Shown here: positions 1-8,925 of the stretch, one piece after another | Layout of the letters: every line of letters begins with the position of its first letter | Position numbering within the stretch: the first letter of the stretch is position 1 | From: Planctomycetota bacterium | GTDB taxonomy: Bacteria; Planctomycetota; UBA1135; GCA-002686595 | Length of the DNA stretch: 39,594 nucleotides | Direction: 5' to 3' | Assembly (NCBI GenBank): GCA_030746555.1 | Contig: JASLMK010000079.1 | Span: 1 to 39,594 of the forward strand | The notes under the pieces: generated by a model | Databases searched by the model: none | What the model was told of the DNA's origin: nothing | Seen by the model: only the letters and a program-made list of their open reading frames with translations | Program-made: the position numbers and the translations under genes

Positions 1-95
1 CGTTCAGGGTCGCCTGCGTCGCCAGAACCCGCAAAGCACCACCAGGAACCGAGTTGCTGTGTCTGGTGCACGTCTTCATGGATAATTCGGGCTAG
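1..95 (+). repeat. Partial copy of a short inverted-repeat element
   Basis: This 95-base stretch matches 8812-8906 over its full length with about six mismatches, all in the last 30 bases. It is the right-hand part of the element described at 8703-8906 and is cut by the window edge, so the left part should lie upstream. It ends in CGGGCTAG like the other copy. The copy sits just ahead of the first gene and could contribute to its leader. Seen directly; the identity of the element is not known to me. Confidence 0.85.
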
Positions 96-104
96 GGCTC
101 GGGC

Positions 105-1763
105 GTGAAGGGGGCCGACGGTTCGACTCTGGAGCGGGCCGCGCCGTTTCTCGCGTCCCTCGTGCTCCTGGGCGCGTTCCTCCTCCAGCAGACCGGTCCG
201 ACCGCCGTCGTCGAGCCCACCACCGCACGGCACCTGCGCCGCGTGGAGCTGACCCTCGCCGCCGACCGCGTGCCCCAGACCGACCGCTTCGTCGCCCATC
301 CCACCGGCGCGCCCCTGGCGGAACCGCCGTTGTTCGACACGGCCCTGGCTCTCGCCGCTCGCGTCCTCTTGGGCGACGACGCCGGCGGCGCGGGCTGTGA
401 GGCCGACGAGGCGCGCCTGGAGCGCGCCCTCTCTCAGGTCGGGCCCCTCTCCCTGGTCGCGCTTCTCTCACTCGTCTACGTGGCCGCACGCGCCTTCCAG
501 CCCCACCGCCGCCGGGCTCCCGCCCTGGTCGCGATGCTCGTCGTCGTCGCCTCGCCCGGCCTGGTGGAGCAGACCCTCGCCGGGCGCCTCTCGATCGGTC
601 CCTCCCTGGCCGTCCTGACGGCCCTCGCCCTGTGGTGGGTGCGGCCCGCGGTCGGCGCACGCGAGCCCCTTGACCGCCTCTCTGTGAGCCTCGTCCTCGG
701 CCTGACGGTGGGGGTCGGCCTGGCCCTCTCGCCCCTGTTCCTCGGTCCGGCCCTGGCGGTCTGGGCGACCCTCCTGCGGGCGGCGTGGACAGGGGATCCC
801 ACCGACCGCCCCCTCGCCGTGCGCTCGGGCCTGCTCTTTGCGATCGGCGCGATCGCCCTCGGCCTCTCGCCGACCCTCGACGGACCCTGGCAGGCGGCCC
901 CGCCGGGTCCGGTGGCGGAGTGGGCGCGCCAGGTCGCCGTCGGCGGAGTCGCGGGCTGCGGGCCGTTCCTCCTCGCGGCCACCGCCCGCGCCCGTCGCCT
1001 GCCCGGCGGGCGCGTCGTCGGCCTGTCCGTCCTCGCGGCCCTGGCCCTGGCCGGCTGGGCGCGGGCGGAGCACCTCATCGTCGACCCCGCCGCCGCGCCG
1101 AGCCTGCTCGGCGCCTGGCCCCTGGCCTTCGTGATCGCGGTCCTGCCCGGCTCGGAGGCGGGCGGCTCCCCGGGCCTGCTCTCGTGCCTGCGCCTGGCAG
1201 GGCTGACGACCCTCGTCACGGCCCTCGCCGACCCCGAGGCGGTGGCGTCCTTCGCCGTGGTCGCGGCGCTCACGGCCGGTGCGCTCCCCTTCGCCCTCGA
1301 GCGCCCCCGACTGTTGCGCCGCGCCGGAGCCGTGCTCGTGGCGGGAGGGATCGTGGCGGGGGCGGGCGCCGTCGCCGAGCGGGCGGCCAGCCCGCCCGCC
1401 GCCGCCGTCGAGCTCGCCGCCGCCCTGCGGCACCTGCGCTCGGAGAGCCCCACGCCAGGCCCCTGGAACGCCGCCCAGGCCCGCCAGGCGTGGGCGGTGG
1501 GCTGCGACCCCGAGCTCGCGCCCCTGGTGCACTACCACGCCCGCAGGCCGACCGTGGACCCGGCCGCCGCGGGCGGGGGAGACCTGACGGCCTGGGCCCG
1601 GTCGGCGGGGGTTCGCTATCTTGTGGCGGCGGGCGTCTCGCCGCCCGCGGGCGAGGGCTGGGACGAGCCCCGAAGCGCCGGAGCGCACACGCTCTGGCGC
1701 CTAGCGGCGGTCCCGGCGCGCTCCCCGTCCGCGCGCGGCTCGCGCGCCGCTCCCGCAGACTGA
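105..1763 (+). CDS. Polytopic membrane protein, STT3/PMT-like glycosyltransferase candidate
   Basis: A 552-residue protein starting at GTG 105. The N-terminus carries one hydrophobic segment (about residues 12-28), then an external loop with HPTGAPLAEPPLFD near residue 66. This recalls the FPxGa..wPPLFD loop of STT3-type oligosaccharyltransferases and related GT-C enzymes. Many further hydrophobic segments fill residues 110-425, and a soluble C-terminal domain follows (about 430-552). GT-C enzymes transfer sugars from lipid carriers on the outer face of the inner membrane; the activity here is inference, since I do not see a clear catalytic DxD. The stop overlaps the ATG of the DUF2784 gene (TGATG), implying co-translation. 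The start has only a weak ribosome binding site and lies ten bases after a repeat copy. Confidence 0.6.
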   Translation: MKGADGSTLERAAPFLASLVLLGAFLLQQTGPTAVVEPTTARHLRRVELTLAADRVPQTDRFVAHPTGAPLAEPPLFDTALALAARVLLGDDAGGAGCEADEARLERALSQVGPLSLVALLSLVYVAARAFQPHRRRAPALVAMLVVVASPGLVEQTLAGRLSIGPSLAVLTALALWWVRPAVGAREPLDRLSVSLVLGLTVGVGLALSPLFLGPALAVWATLLRAAWTGDPTDRPLAVRSGLLFAIGAIALGLSPTLDGPWQAAPPGPVAEWARQVAVGGVAGCGPFLLAATARARRLPGGRVVGLSVLAALALAGWARAEHLIVDPAAAPSLLGAWPLAFVIAVLPGSEAGGSPGLLSCLRLAGLTTLVTALADPEAVASFAVVAALTAGALPFALERPRLLRRAGAVLVAGGIVAGAGAVAERAASPPAAAVELAAALRHLRSESPTPGPWNAAQARQAWAVGCDPELAPLVHYHARRPTVDPAAAGGGDLTAWARSAGVRYLVAAGVSPPAGEGWDEPRSAGAHTLWRLAAVPARSPSARGSRAAPAD

Positions 1764-2200
1764 TGGACTGGCTTCCCGACGATCCGGACACCTGCCTGTT
1801 GTTGGCGGACGTGGTCGTTTGCGTGCACTTCTCGGTCGTCGCCTTCCTCCTCGGCGGCCAGCTCGCGATCCTGGCCGGGTGGCCCCTGCGCTGGGACTGG
1901 GTGCGCGGCCTGCGCTTCCGCCTGCTCCACCTCGGCCTGATGGTCCTCGTCGCCGTGCAGTCCGTCTTCGGCGTGCTGTGTCCCCTGACGACCCTGGAGA
2001 ACGAGTTGCGCTGGAGAGCCGGCCGGCCCCTGGATCAGGCCAGCTTCGTCGGTCGCTGGCTGCACGAGCTGTTGTTCGTGGAGGTCGAGGTGGCGGTGCT
2101 CGCCTGGAGCTACTGCGCCTTCGCGGCGCTCGTCGTCGGCTCCCTGTTCCTCGTGCCCCCGCGCCGGCGGCCGGGTTCGGGGGCGTCAGGGACGGCCTGA
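1763..2200 (+). CDS. DUF2784 family small membrane protein
   Basis: A 145-residue protein with about four membrane segments. The pattern fits DUF2784 (PF10861): a first helix containing VCVHFSVVAFLLGGQLAI, then RLLHLGLMVLVAVQSVFGVLCPLTTLENELR, then a helix containing WLHELLFVEVEV. The CPLTTLEN motif is the family hallmark. No function is established for the family. The ATG overlaps the stop of the preceding GT-C-like gene, so the two are probably one operon. It ends only seven bases before the convergent sulfatase gene, leaving no room for a separate terminator. Confidence 0.85.
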   Translation: MDWLPDDPDTCLLLADVVVCVHFSVVAFLLGGQLAILAGWPLRWDWVRGLRFRLLHLGLMVLVAVQSVFGVLCPLTTLENELRWRAGRPLDQASFVGRWLHELLFVEVEVAVLAWSYCAFAALVVGSLFLVPPRRRPGSGASGTA

Positions 2201-2207
2201 GCCGCCC

Positions 2208-4391
2208 TCAGCGCGGCAGGCGGAAGGGCCGACCAGACTCGTAGAGTCGTTTGCGGTTTTGGATCGCCGTCTCGATGCTGCGCATGCGTCGCTGGCGGGC
2301 CGCGAGCAGGGCCGCCTCCGCCGTGGCCGCCGCCTCCTCGAACAGGCCCATCTCCGCCTGGGCGGCTGCGAGGGAGTCGAGGACGTTGGGATCGGTGTGC
2401 TCGGTCGCCTCGGCGTTGCGACGCGCGAGCTCGAAGGCCAGCTCGCCGTTGCGCCCCTCCTCGAGGGGGTTGGTGGCCAGGATCCAGGAGCAGTAGTTGG
2501 TCAGGTTCAGGTCCTCGGGGCAGAGCGCCGCGCCCTCTTGGAGGACGGTCGAGAGCTCGGCCCACTGGCGCTGGTTCTGGAGCTGGCGCGAGTAGTTCCA
2601 CCAGGAGGTCGCCTCCTGGGGGCGCATCAAGGTGATCTGCCGGTACTCCTCGAGGGCTTCGGCGAAGGCGCGCTGCTGGAGGAAGCGCTGGGCGAGCATC
2701 AAGCGTGCCCGGAAGTTGGCCGGGCGCAGCTCGACGGCGATCTGCAGGTGGGCCATCGCCATCTCCGGATCGCGCAGGGCGACCATCGTGCGCGCCATCG
2801 CGTGGTGGGCGGGGTCGAAGTCGTCGTCGAGCTCCAGGGCGCGCCCGAGGATCACCAGGGACTCCTCCGCGCCCCGCAGGCGGATCTTGACCGAGGCGTA
2901 GAGGGTCTGCACCCAGGGCGAGTCGGGGAACGCCGCCGCCACGCGGCCCAGGGGTTCGTTGACGCCCACGGCGTTGCCGATGTGGGCCTGGCGGCGGGCG
3001 AGCTCGAAGTCCTCCATCGCGCCCAGCCCGGTGCGCGGGTGAGGCGCGTCGCCCACCGGCCTCGGCATCGGATCGGGGCCGGGGACGGCGTCGACGATCC
3101 CCGCGAGGTTCGTCGTCACGAGCATGTCCGGCTCGGCGGTCCCCGCCTCGTGGAGGGGACGGGCGCGGACCCGCTCGAGGACGGCGACCAGGGCCTCGGC
3201 CCGTTCCGGACGGGACTCGAAGAGGTCGTGCTCTTCGCCGGGATCGGTGTCGACGCGGAAGAGCTCGTGGGTCGAGGAGCGCACGAGCTTCCACAGGCCC
3301 CGCGTGCCGTCCTCCTCCTCGAGCTCGACCAGCACGCCGTGCAGGGGGCCGAGGCCGAACTGGCGCGCGGCGAGCTCGGACTCGAAGGCGATCGCAGCCC
3401 CGGGGGCGTCCTCCCCCGCGAGCAGGCCCGCGAGGCTGCGCCCGCTCGTCGCCGCTCCGGCGGGCCAGCCCAACAGGGCGCCCACCGTCGGGACCAGGTC
3501 GACCTGGCCCGCGGCCCCGGGGACGGTCAGCCCCGGCTCCACCCGACCAGGGAAGCGGACCACCAGGGGGATGCGCAGGGCGGCCTCGTTGACCAGCATG
3601 CCGTGGTGTTGCTCGCCGTGCTCCCCGAGCGACTCACCGTGGTCGCCGACGGCGATCACCAGGGCGTCGGGGGCGGCCTCGTCGGCCCAGGCGAGCAAGC
3701 GTGCGAGTTGGGAGTCGACGAAGGCCAGCTCCCCGTCGTAGGGGTCCTCCAGCTCGCTGCCGCGCGGCGGGCGGTGCGGTGCGTTGGCGTCGCGGAAGTG
3801 CACCCAGCAGAAGAACGGCCGCTCGTCGTCCTCGCGCAGCCACGCCAGGGCCGCGTCGGCGGCGGCGTCGGCCTTGCGCTCGAGCATCACGCTCTTGCGA
3901 TCCGGCGAGGCCTCCAGGGTGTCGTCGAAGACCTCGAACCCGCGCGCGAGCCCGAAGCTGCGTTCGAGCACGAGGGCGGAAGCGAATCCCCCGGTGCGGT
4001 AGCCGCGGGCGGCGAAGCGCTCGGCGAGGGTGGTCGGTCCGTCCCCGAGGGCTGCGCGACCGTCGATGTGGATGCCGTGCTCGAAGGGCAGCAGGCCGGT
4101 CATGAGCGAGGCGTGGGCGGGCAGGGTCTGGGGGACGTGGGCGTAGGCGCGCTCGAAGCGTGCGCCCCCCGCGGCGAGGCCGTCGAGGGCCGGAGTCTCG
4201 GCGCCCTCGTGGCCGTAGCAGCCGAGACGGTCGGCGCGGGTCGTGCCCAGGGTCACCAGCAGCACGCTCGCGGGCCTCTCGGCGGGGGGCGTGCCGGCGG
4301 CGGAGTCCTGGGCCGCGGTCAGGGACGGCGATCCAAGGAAGAGGGCGACCGACAGGAGCGCGGCGGGGCGCTTGGGCTTCGCTGTGTGCAT
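2208..4391 (-). CDS. Secreted sulfatase-like hydrolase with C-terminal TPR domain
   Basis: A 727-residue protein. ATG 4391 was chosen because it begins a clean signal peptide (residues 1-28, ending in LTAAQ). The alkaline phosphatase/sulfatase fold spans about residues 40-430: VLLVTLGTTRADRLGCYG, then PQTLPAHASLMTG, then VIAVGDHGESLGEHGE. The usual nucleophile position holds Thr89 rather than Cys or Ser, as in many sulfatase-TPR proteins and phosphoethanolamine transferases. The first metal-ligand Asp of the DTxRAD motif is Gly49, which is odd. Residues of about 460-727 form TPR-like helical repeats. The protein is presumably periplasmic and acts on a sulfate or phosphate ester, but substrate and even activity are uncertain. 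It is divergent from hisS, with 171 bases between them that probably hold both promoters. Confidence 0.88.
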   Translation of the reverse strand: MHTAKPKRPAALLSVALFLGSPSLTAAQDSAAGTPPAERPASVLLVTLGTTRADRLGCYGHEGAETPALDGLAAGGARFERAYAHVPQTLPAHASLMTGLLPFEHGIHIDGRAALGDGPTTLAERFAARGYRTGGFASALVLERSFGLARGFEVFDDTLEASPDRKSVMLERKADAAADAALAWLREDDERPFFCWVHFRDANAPHRPPRGSELEDPYDGELAFVDSQLARLLAWADEAAPDALVIAVGDHGESLGEHGEQHHGMLVNEAALRIPLVVRFPGRVEPGLTVPGAAGQVDLVPTVGALLGWPAGAATSGRSLAGLLAGEDAPGAAIAFESELAARQFGLGPLHGVLVELEEEDGTRGLWKLVRSSTHELFRVDTDPGEEHDLFESRPERAEALVAVLERVRARPLHEAGTAEPDMLVTTNLAGIVDAVPGPDPMPRPVGDAPHPRTGLGAMEDFELARRQAHIGNAVGVNEPLGRVAAAFPDSPWVQTLYASVKIRLRGAEESLVILGRALELDDDFDPAHHAMARTMVALRDPEMAMAHLQIAVELRPANFRARLMLAQRFLQQRAFAEALEEYRQITLMRPQEATSWWNYSRQLQNQRQWAELSTVLQEGAALCPEDLNLTNYCSWILATNPLEEGRNGELAFELARRNAEATEHTDPNVLDSLAAAQAEMGLFEEAAATAEAALLAARQRRMRSIETAIQNRKRLYESGRPFRLPR

Positions 4392-4562
4392 GACCGTCCA
4401 AGCTAGCCGAAGGCCGAGGGGCCGACAATCGACGGCGGCGGTGCGGTGCGGTGGGAACGGGCGGTTTTCCGGCTCCGGCGGGGTGAGATGGCGGGCGGGG
4501 AGCGACATACTCTGCCCACGCCACGGCGCGGACTCGACCCGACCCCGAGCGCGAGGCCAGAG

Positions 4563-5939
4563 ATGGGTGACCGACAGCAGAGGATCCAGCCGCGGACGTT
4601 GAAGGGGTTTCGGGACTACCTGCCCGAGGCCGCCCTGCCCCGCGAGTGGCTGATCTCCCGCGCGCGCGAGGTCTACCGCTCCTACGGCTTCAGCCCGATC
4701 GACACCCCCGCCCTCGAGTACGAGGAGATCCTCGCGGGCAAGGGCGGCGAGGAGAGCGAGAAGCAGATGTTCCGCTTCGAGGACGCCGGCGGCAGGCGCG
4801 TCGCCATGCGCTTCGACCTGACCGTCCCCCTCGCGCGCTTCGTGGCGCAGTACGCCCACGAGCTCGGCACGCCCTTCAAGCGCTACCACATCGGCCCGGT
4901 CTGGCGCGGGGAGAAGCCGCAGAAGGGCCGCTACCGCGAGTTCCTGCAGTGCGACTTCGACACGGTCGGCACAGAGAGCGCCGCCGCCGACATCGAGTCC
5001 GGGCTCGTCATCGCCGACCTGCTCGAGGCCCTGGGGTTCGAGGCCTTCACCGTGCGAGTCAACGACCGGCGGGTCCTCGCGGGGTTGCTCGAGAGCCTCG
5101 ACCTCGTCGAACACACGTCCGCGGTCCTGCGCGCCCTGGACAAGCTCGACAAGATCGGTCCCGACGCCGTCAGGGAGGAGCTCGAGCGCACGGCGGGGAT
5201 CGACGGCGCTCGAGCGGCGAGCGTCCTGGAGCTGGCCGAGATCGAGGGCGCCCCCCCAGCCGTGCTCGAGTGCGTCGGCGCCCTCGTCGCCGGAAGCCAG
5301 ACCGGCACGATTGGGGTGGAGGCCCTCGCCCGCTTCGCCGCCGCCGTGGAGGCGGCCGGCGCCCCCGCCGGGCGCTTCGTGATCCAGCCCTCCCTCGCGC
5401 GCGGCCTCGACTACTACACCGGGATCGTCTTCGAGACGATCCTCGACGAGCTGCCATCGATCGGCAGCGTCTGCGGCGGCGGCCGCTACGACGACCTGGC
5501 CCAGCGCTTCACCAAGACGCCTCTCCCGGGGGTCGGCGCCTCCCTTGGCGTCGACCGCCTGCTCGCGGCGATGGAGGAGCTGGGGATGATCGAGGGCGCG
5601 GCGACCCCCGCGGACGTCTTCCTGCCCTGGTTCTGCCCCGAGCGCCTCGACGACTACCTGGCCCTGGCCGCGCGCCTGCGGGCGGCGGGCTTCGCGGTCG
5701 AACTCTACCCCGAGCCCAAGAAGCTCGGCGCCCAGCTGAAGTACGCCGACCGCCGCGGGTTCCCCCTGGCGGTCATCGTCGGAGAGGCGGAGTGGGAGCA
5801 GGGCTGCTGCCAGCTCAAAGACCTCGCCAGCGGCGAGTCCCGAAGCGTCTCCTTCGCCCCCGACTCCGACGACCTCCCCGCGGCCCTCGCCGCCGCGCTC
5901 AAGGACAGAACAGCAGGGTCAGGCCGTCCGAGAAGTTGA
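4563..5939 (+). CDS. hisS: Histidyl-tRNA synthetase
   Basis: A 458-residue class II aminoacyl-tRNA synthetase that charges tRNA-His. All family landmarks are visible: LKGFRDYLPEAALPRE near the N-terminus, MRFDLTVPLARF and the motif 2 region with YHIGPVWRGEKPQKGRYREF, the histidine-specific RGLDYYTGIVFE, and motif 3 GGGRYDDL followed by GVGASLGVDRL. An HGTP anticodon-binding domain forms the last 90 or so residues. ATG 4563 puts the LKGFRDY block close to the N-terminus, as is usual; an upstream in-frame ATG at 4446 would add an Arg-rich extension with no homology. The 3' end overlaps the convergent protease gene by 41 bases. Confidence 0.97.
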   Translation: MGDRQQRIQPRTLKGFRDYLPEAALPREWLISRAREVYRSYGFSPIDTPALEYEEILAGKGGEESEKQMFRFEDAGGRRVAMRFDLTVPLARFVAQYAHELGTPFKRYHIGPVWRGEKPQKGRYREFLQCDFDTVGTESAAADIESGLVIADLLEALGFEAFTVRVNDRRVLAGLLESLDLVEHTSAVLRALDKLDKIGPDAVREELERTAGIDGARAASVLELAEIEGAPPAVLECVGALVAGSQTGTIGVEALARFAAAVEAAGAPAGRFVIQPSLARGLDYYTGIVFETILDELPSIGSVCGGGRYDDLAQRFTKTPLPGVGASLGVDRLLAAMEELGMIEGAATPADVFLPWFCPERLDDYLALAARLRAAGFAVELYPEPKKLGAQLKYADRRGFPLAVIVGEAEWEQGCCQLKDLASGESRSVSFAPDSDDLPAALAAALKDRTAGSGRPRS

Positions 5940-7581
5940 AGCCGCTCCCCCCCGGGCCGAGGGGGTCGCGGACCCAGAACTGGAAGTGCCACGCGCCGCC
6001 GGGGAGCAGGGCGCCCGGCCCCGCGGACGCGGGCGGAGCGCCGAAGTCCACGGGACGGTCGAGGTCGCCGAAGCCGTCGGTCAGGAGCGGCGGGTTGAAG
6101 CGGAACAGGCCGGCGTTGCCCGGTCCGACGCATAGGACCCCGTCGCCGAAGGGCACGTCGGCGCGCTCGGGTCCGTAGAAGAACAGGCCGAACTGGTGCG
6201 GGGGCGCGGTCCAGACCGAGAGGGAGAGGTCGCCCGCGCTCACGCTCGTCGTGCCCGAGAAGCCGATCACGGCCGCCAGGCCCGTCGAGTTGGGGTTCGC
6301 GGCGCAAAAATTCACCCCGACGTCGCAGGCGGCGGGCAGGCAGGCGCTCTCCGAGCGTTCGCGCATCAGGGCCGCCACCGTGGGGTGGTACATCGTCGTG
6401 ATGTTGTTCATGCCGCCGCCGCAGCCGTGGCAGTAGCTCATGTTCGTGCCCTGGTCCGTGCAGGTCTGGTCGGTGTGGCACGGCCCGGGAGCGGAGCACT
6501 GGTCGAGGGGCGGGCAGTAGCTGTGGGTGTGGGGCGAGCCGAAGTTGTGTCCGGTCTCGTGGGCGAACACGAAGAAGTCCCAGGTGTAGGGGCTCTGTTT
6601 GACCGGGAACGGCATCGTTCCGCCCAGGTTCCCGCTGACGGCAAAGCCGTAGTCGGCGTTGCAGAGCACGTCCAGGTAGGCGCAGCCGCCGCCGAGGCTG
6701 GCGCCGCTGACGAAGTGGGCGAGGTGCGCCCCGGTTGGGATGTTGCCGGCCCAGGCGTCGCGGAACTCGCCCAACATCTCACACATGTCGCCGCCGTTGT
6801 CGCCGGTGACCCACGGATCGTTCGGCGTGTCCCACAGGCCCAGGTACGCCATGCGCAGGAAGACGTCGAGCTGGTAGCTGAAGCGGTCCGCGGCGGCGGC
6901 GAAGAGCATCACCGCGTAGGTCTCCGCGGCGGCGAGGTCTCCGAACAGGGAGTAGTACTGCCAGTCGGTCTCGACGGCCATGTCGCACAACAGTGGCACC
7001 CCGCTCCCCATCGGGAGGGAATCGCCCGCGGGAGCCTCGAAGGCCCGGGACTCGTCGCGGAGGGTGCGCGGATCGGCGCCGCAGAAGTCGCCCGGGCCGG
7101 ACCCCGAGGAGGCGAGGGCCGTCTCGCTCACGAGGAACGCCGCGGGGCGGCTCCAGTCCCCGTCGGGGGCGGCGGCGAGCAGGTGGACCAGCTCGCCGCG
7201 CGTGCGGATCCAGCCGCGCGAACCGTACAGGGAGAAGGCGAGCCAGACTTCCGAATCGCTCTCGCCGGCCACCGTGCCCGACCACAGCGAGAGGGCGCTC
7301 GCCTCCAGGCGGCTCGCCGTGGGCTTGCCGTTCACGGCGACCGTGCGCGGGCCGGCGGCGGGGACGCGCCGCAGGAGGAGGTCGACGCGCCGCCCGTCGG
7401 GGAGCGGAGCGTCGGTCAGGCGCACGCCGCCGAGCTCGGACAGAGCAGCGACCGACTCCGCGTCCGTGGCCAGCTCCGGCCCGAGGACGCCGGACGCGCA
7501 GTCGCGGGGCTCGAGGGGGAATCGGACGCGCTCGAGGGAACAGGCGAGGAGTGCGAGCGCGGAGAGGAGGACAGTCAGCAT
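5899..7581 (-). CDS. Secreted M12-type metzincin metalloprotease lipoprotein
   Basis: A 560-residue protein. The N-terminus (LLSALALLAC) looks like a lipoprotein signal with Cys14. A propeptide-like region is followed by a reprolysin-type catalytic domain. The zinc motif HETGHNFGSPH has ligands H341, H345 and H351 with E342 as general base, and NMSYCHGC supplies the metzincin Met-turn. Residues of about 410-560 form a second domain with FGLFFYGP, PFGDGVLCVG, WHFQFWVRDP and FNFSDGL. I recognise this from memory as a domain common at the C-termini of secreted proteins in some Planctomycetota. The role is probably extracellular proteolysis. The gene overlaps the end of hisS, is convergent with it, and shows no obvious operon partner. 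Confidence 0.88.
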   Translation of the reverse strand: MLTVLLSALALLACSLERVRFPLEPRDCASGVLGPELATDAESVAALSELGGVRLTDAPLPDGRRVDLLLRRVPAAGPRTVAVNGKPTASRLEASALSLWSGTVAGESDSEVWLAFSLYGSRGWIRTRGELVHLLAAAPDGDWSRPAAFLVSETALASSGSGPGDFCGADPRTLRDESRAFEAPAGDSLPMGSGVPLLCDMAVETDWQYYSLFGDLAAAETYAVMLFAAAADRFSYQLDVFLRMAYLGLWDTPNDPWVTGDNGGDMCEMLGEFRDAWAGNIPTGAHLAHFVSGASLGGGCAYLDVLCNADYGFAVSGNLGGTMPFPVKQSPYTWDFFVFAHETGHNFGSPHTHSYCPPLDQCSAPGPCHTDQTCTDQGTNMSYCHGCGGGMNNITTMYHPTVAALMRERSESACLPAACDVGVNFCAANPNSTGLAAVIGFSGTTSVSAGDLSLSVWTAPPHQFGLFFYGPERADVPFGDGVLCVGPGNAGLFRFNPPLLTDGFGDLDRPVDFGAPPASAGPGALLPGGAWHFQFWVRDPLGPGGSGFNFSDGLTLLFCP

Positions 7582-7705
7582 AGGACGATCTGCGTAGGTC
7601 TTGGGGGCGTCGGAGGCGAGTCGATTCTACGCCCCCGCGGCGATTCGGCCTACGCGCTCTTGCAAGGGGCGGGTGGGCGAGCCGACGATGGTGGAAGGAG
7701 CGAGG

Positions 7706-8365
7706 ATGAGCGCCACCTTGAAAGCCGGGCTGGACGTCGGGGAGCCGACACCCCGACCGGCGCGCGTGTCGGCCTGGATCGCCTTGCCGTGGTTCCTGAC
7801 CCTGGTGCGCATCGGGCTGATCCCGGTCCTGGTGAACGGCTGGGTCCTGTGCCAGGCCGCCGCCCGAGCGGGCGAGTCCACGGCGGCGCCGCGCCGCTGG
7901 GTGATGCTCCTGTTGGTCGCGATCGGCGTCTCCGACGTCCTCGACGGTGCCTTCGCCCGCTGGCTCGACGTGCGCACGCGCGCCGGTGCTCGCTTGGACG
8001 CGGTCGCCGACAAGCTGGCCCAGCTCGCGATCCTCTCCACGATGGTCTTCGCTCCGGGCCCGGCCTTCCCCTCGGTCCCCTTGTGGTTCCTGGCCCTGTT
8101 CGCCGGGCGCGATCTCCTCGAGGCCGCCGGCTTCGCCGCCCTGCGTCTGCGGCGCGGCCCAGTCGAAGGGGAGCACCGCTGGCACGGCAAGGCCTCGACG
8201 GTCCTGGCCTTCGCTCTGTTCGCGGCGGTCATCGCCGGGGCGCCCGGGTCGCTGGTGAGCCTCTTGGTCGGGCTCTCGGCGGCCCTGGTGGTGTTCAGCA
8301 CCGGTCTGTACGTGCGGGACGGCCTGCTCCTGTGGGGCGAGGCGCGCAGCGCGCGAAACGGGTAA
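7706..8365 (+). CDS. CDP-alcohol phosphatidyltransferase (PgsA-like)
   Basis: A 219-residue integral membrane enzyme. The CDP-alcohol phosphotransferase signature DGx2ARx8Gx3Dx3D is complete: D80, G81, A84, R85, G94, D98 and D102. About five hydrophobic segments surround it. Members join a CDP-diacylglycerol or similar donor to an alcohol such as glycerol 3-phosphate, serine or inositol during phospholipid synthesis; the alcohol cannot be told from sequence. ATG 7706 is preferred because a GGAAGGAG ribosome binding site precedes it at good spacing. An in-frame ATG at 7688 would add six residues. It is divergent from the protease gene and followed by the PilZ gene. Confidence 0.9.
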   Translation: MSATLKAGLDVGEPTPRPARVSAWIALPWFLTLVRIGLIPVLVNGWVLCQAAARAGESTAAPRRWVMLLLVAIGVSDVLDGAFARWLDVRTRAGARLDAVADKLAQLAILSTMVFAPGPAFPSVPLWFLALFAGRDLLEAAGFAALRLRRGPVEGEHRWHGKASTVLAFALFAAVIAGAPGSLVSLLVGLSAALVVFSTGLYVRDGLLLWGEARSARNG

Positions 8366-8427
8366 AGCCCGCGGCTTCCCCCAGCCGATGCCGGAGTGTT
8401 CCGCAGGTCCGTGACGATGAGGTGACC

Positions 8428-8715
8428 ATGGCCCCTTCCCATCCCAGAGAGGTCGGGCTCGGCGAGCGCCGACGCGCCGACCGAGAGCCGAGCAGCGCGC
8501 AGGTGCGCCTGCGCGTCGCCACCGAGCTGATCGAAGGCCGAGCGCAGAACGTGGCTCCCGGCGGCGTGCTGTTCTTCACCGAGGGAGAGGTGCGCGTCGA
8601 GGTCGAGCTCATCGAGGACGGCGTCTCGCGCACCGTCTGCGGCCACCTCGTGCGCAGCGAGCGCATCGACGGCGAGCGACGCGGCTGGGCGGTCGAGTTC
8701 GCCCAGCCCGGATGA
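8428..8715 (+). CDS. PilZ domain protein, single domain
   Basis: A 95-residue protein that is almost entirely one PilZ domain. The c-di-GMP contacts are visible as ERRRADR (an RxxxR motif) and NVAPGG, which fits D/NxSxxG with Ala in place of Ser. Single-domain PilZ proteins relay c-di-GMP levels to partners controlling motility, secretion or surface attachment; the partner here is unknown. It starts 62 bases after the phosphatidyltransferase gene and may be co-transcribed with it. Its last codons and stop lie inside the left inverted repeat of the short element at 8703-8906, so the C-terminus (FAQPG) may have been set by insertion. Confidence 0.8.
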   Translation: MAPSHPREVGLGERRRADREPSSAQVRLRVATELIEGRAQNVAPGGVLFFTEGEVRVEVELIEDGVSRTVCGHLVRSERIDGERRGWAVEFAQPG

Positions 8716-8906
8716 TTCATGAACACGCACACCAGACTTCGCAACCGGCCGTCTTCGACGGCCTCTCGGCCCCAGGCGGCGCTTCTCGAGAACCTGGCTT
8801 CCTCGACGACCCGTTCAGGGTCGCCTGCGTCGCCAGAACCCGCAAAGCACCACCAGGAACCGAGTTGCTGTGTCTGGCGCACGTCTTCCTGAATCACCCG
8901 GGCTAG
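8703..8906. mobile_element. MITE-like element of about 204 bp with imperfect terminal inverted repeats
   Basis: The ends 8706-8737 and 8872-8903 are inverted repeats, matching at 26 of 32 positions. The match extends outward to CCAG on the left and CTAG on the right. The right half (8812-8906) recurs at 1-95 with about six mismatches. An open 64-codon frame crosses the element but has no recognisable protein and no transposase motif. The size, inverted ends and second copy suggest a non-autonomous element mobilised in trans, or a REP-like structured repeat. No clear target duplication is seen. The left end contains the stop codon of the PilZ gene. Confidence 0.65.
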
Positions 8907-8925
8907 CGGTGCGCGGGCGAGCTCC

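Noticed and set aside
8712..8906. 64-codon frame inside the short element
   Set aside because: It has no homology that I recognise, and its ends coincide with the inverted repeats; it is best explained as part of the repeat.
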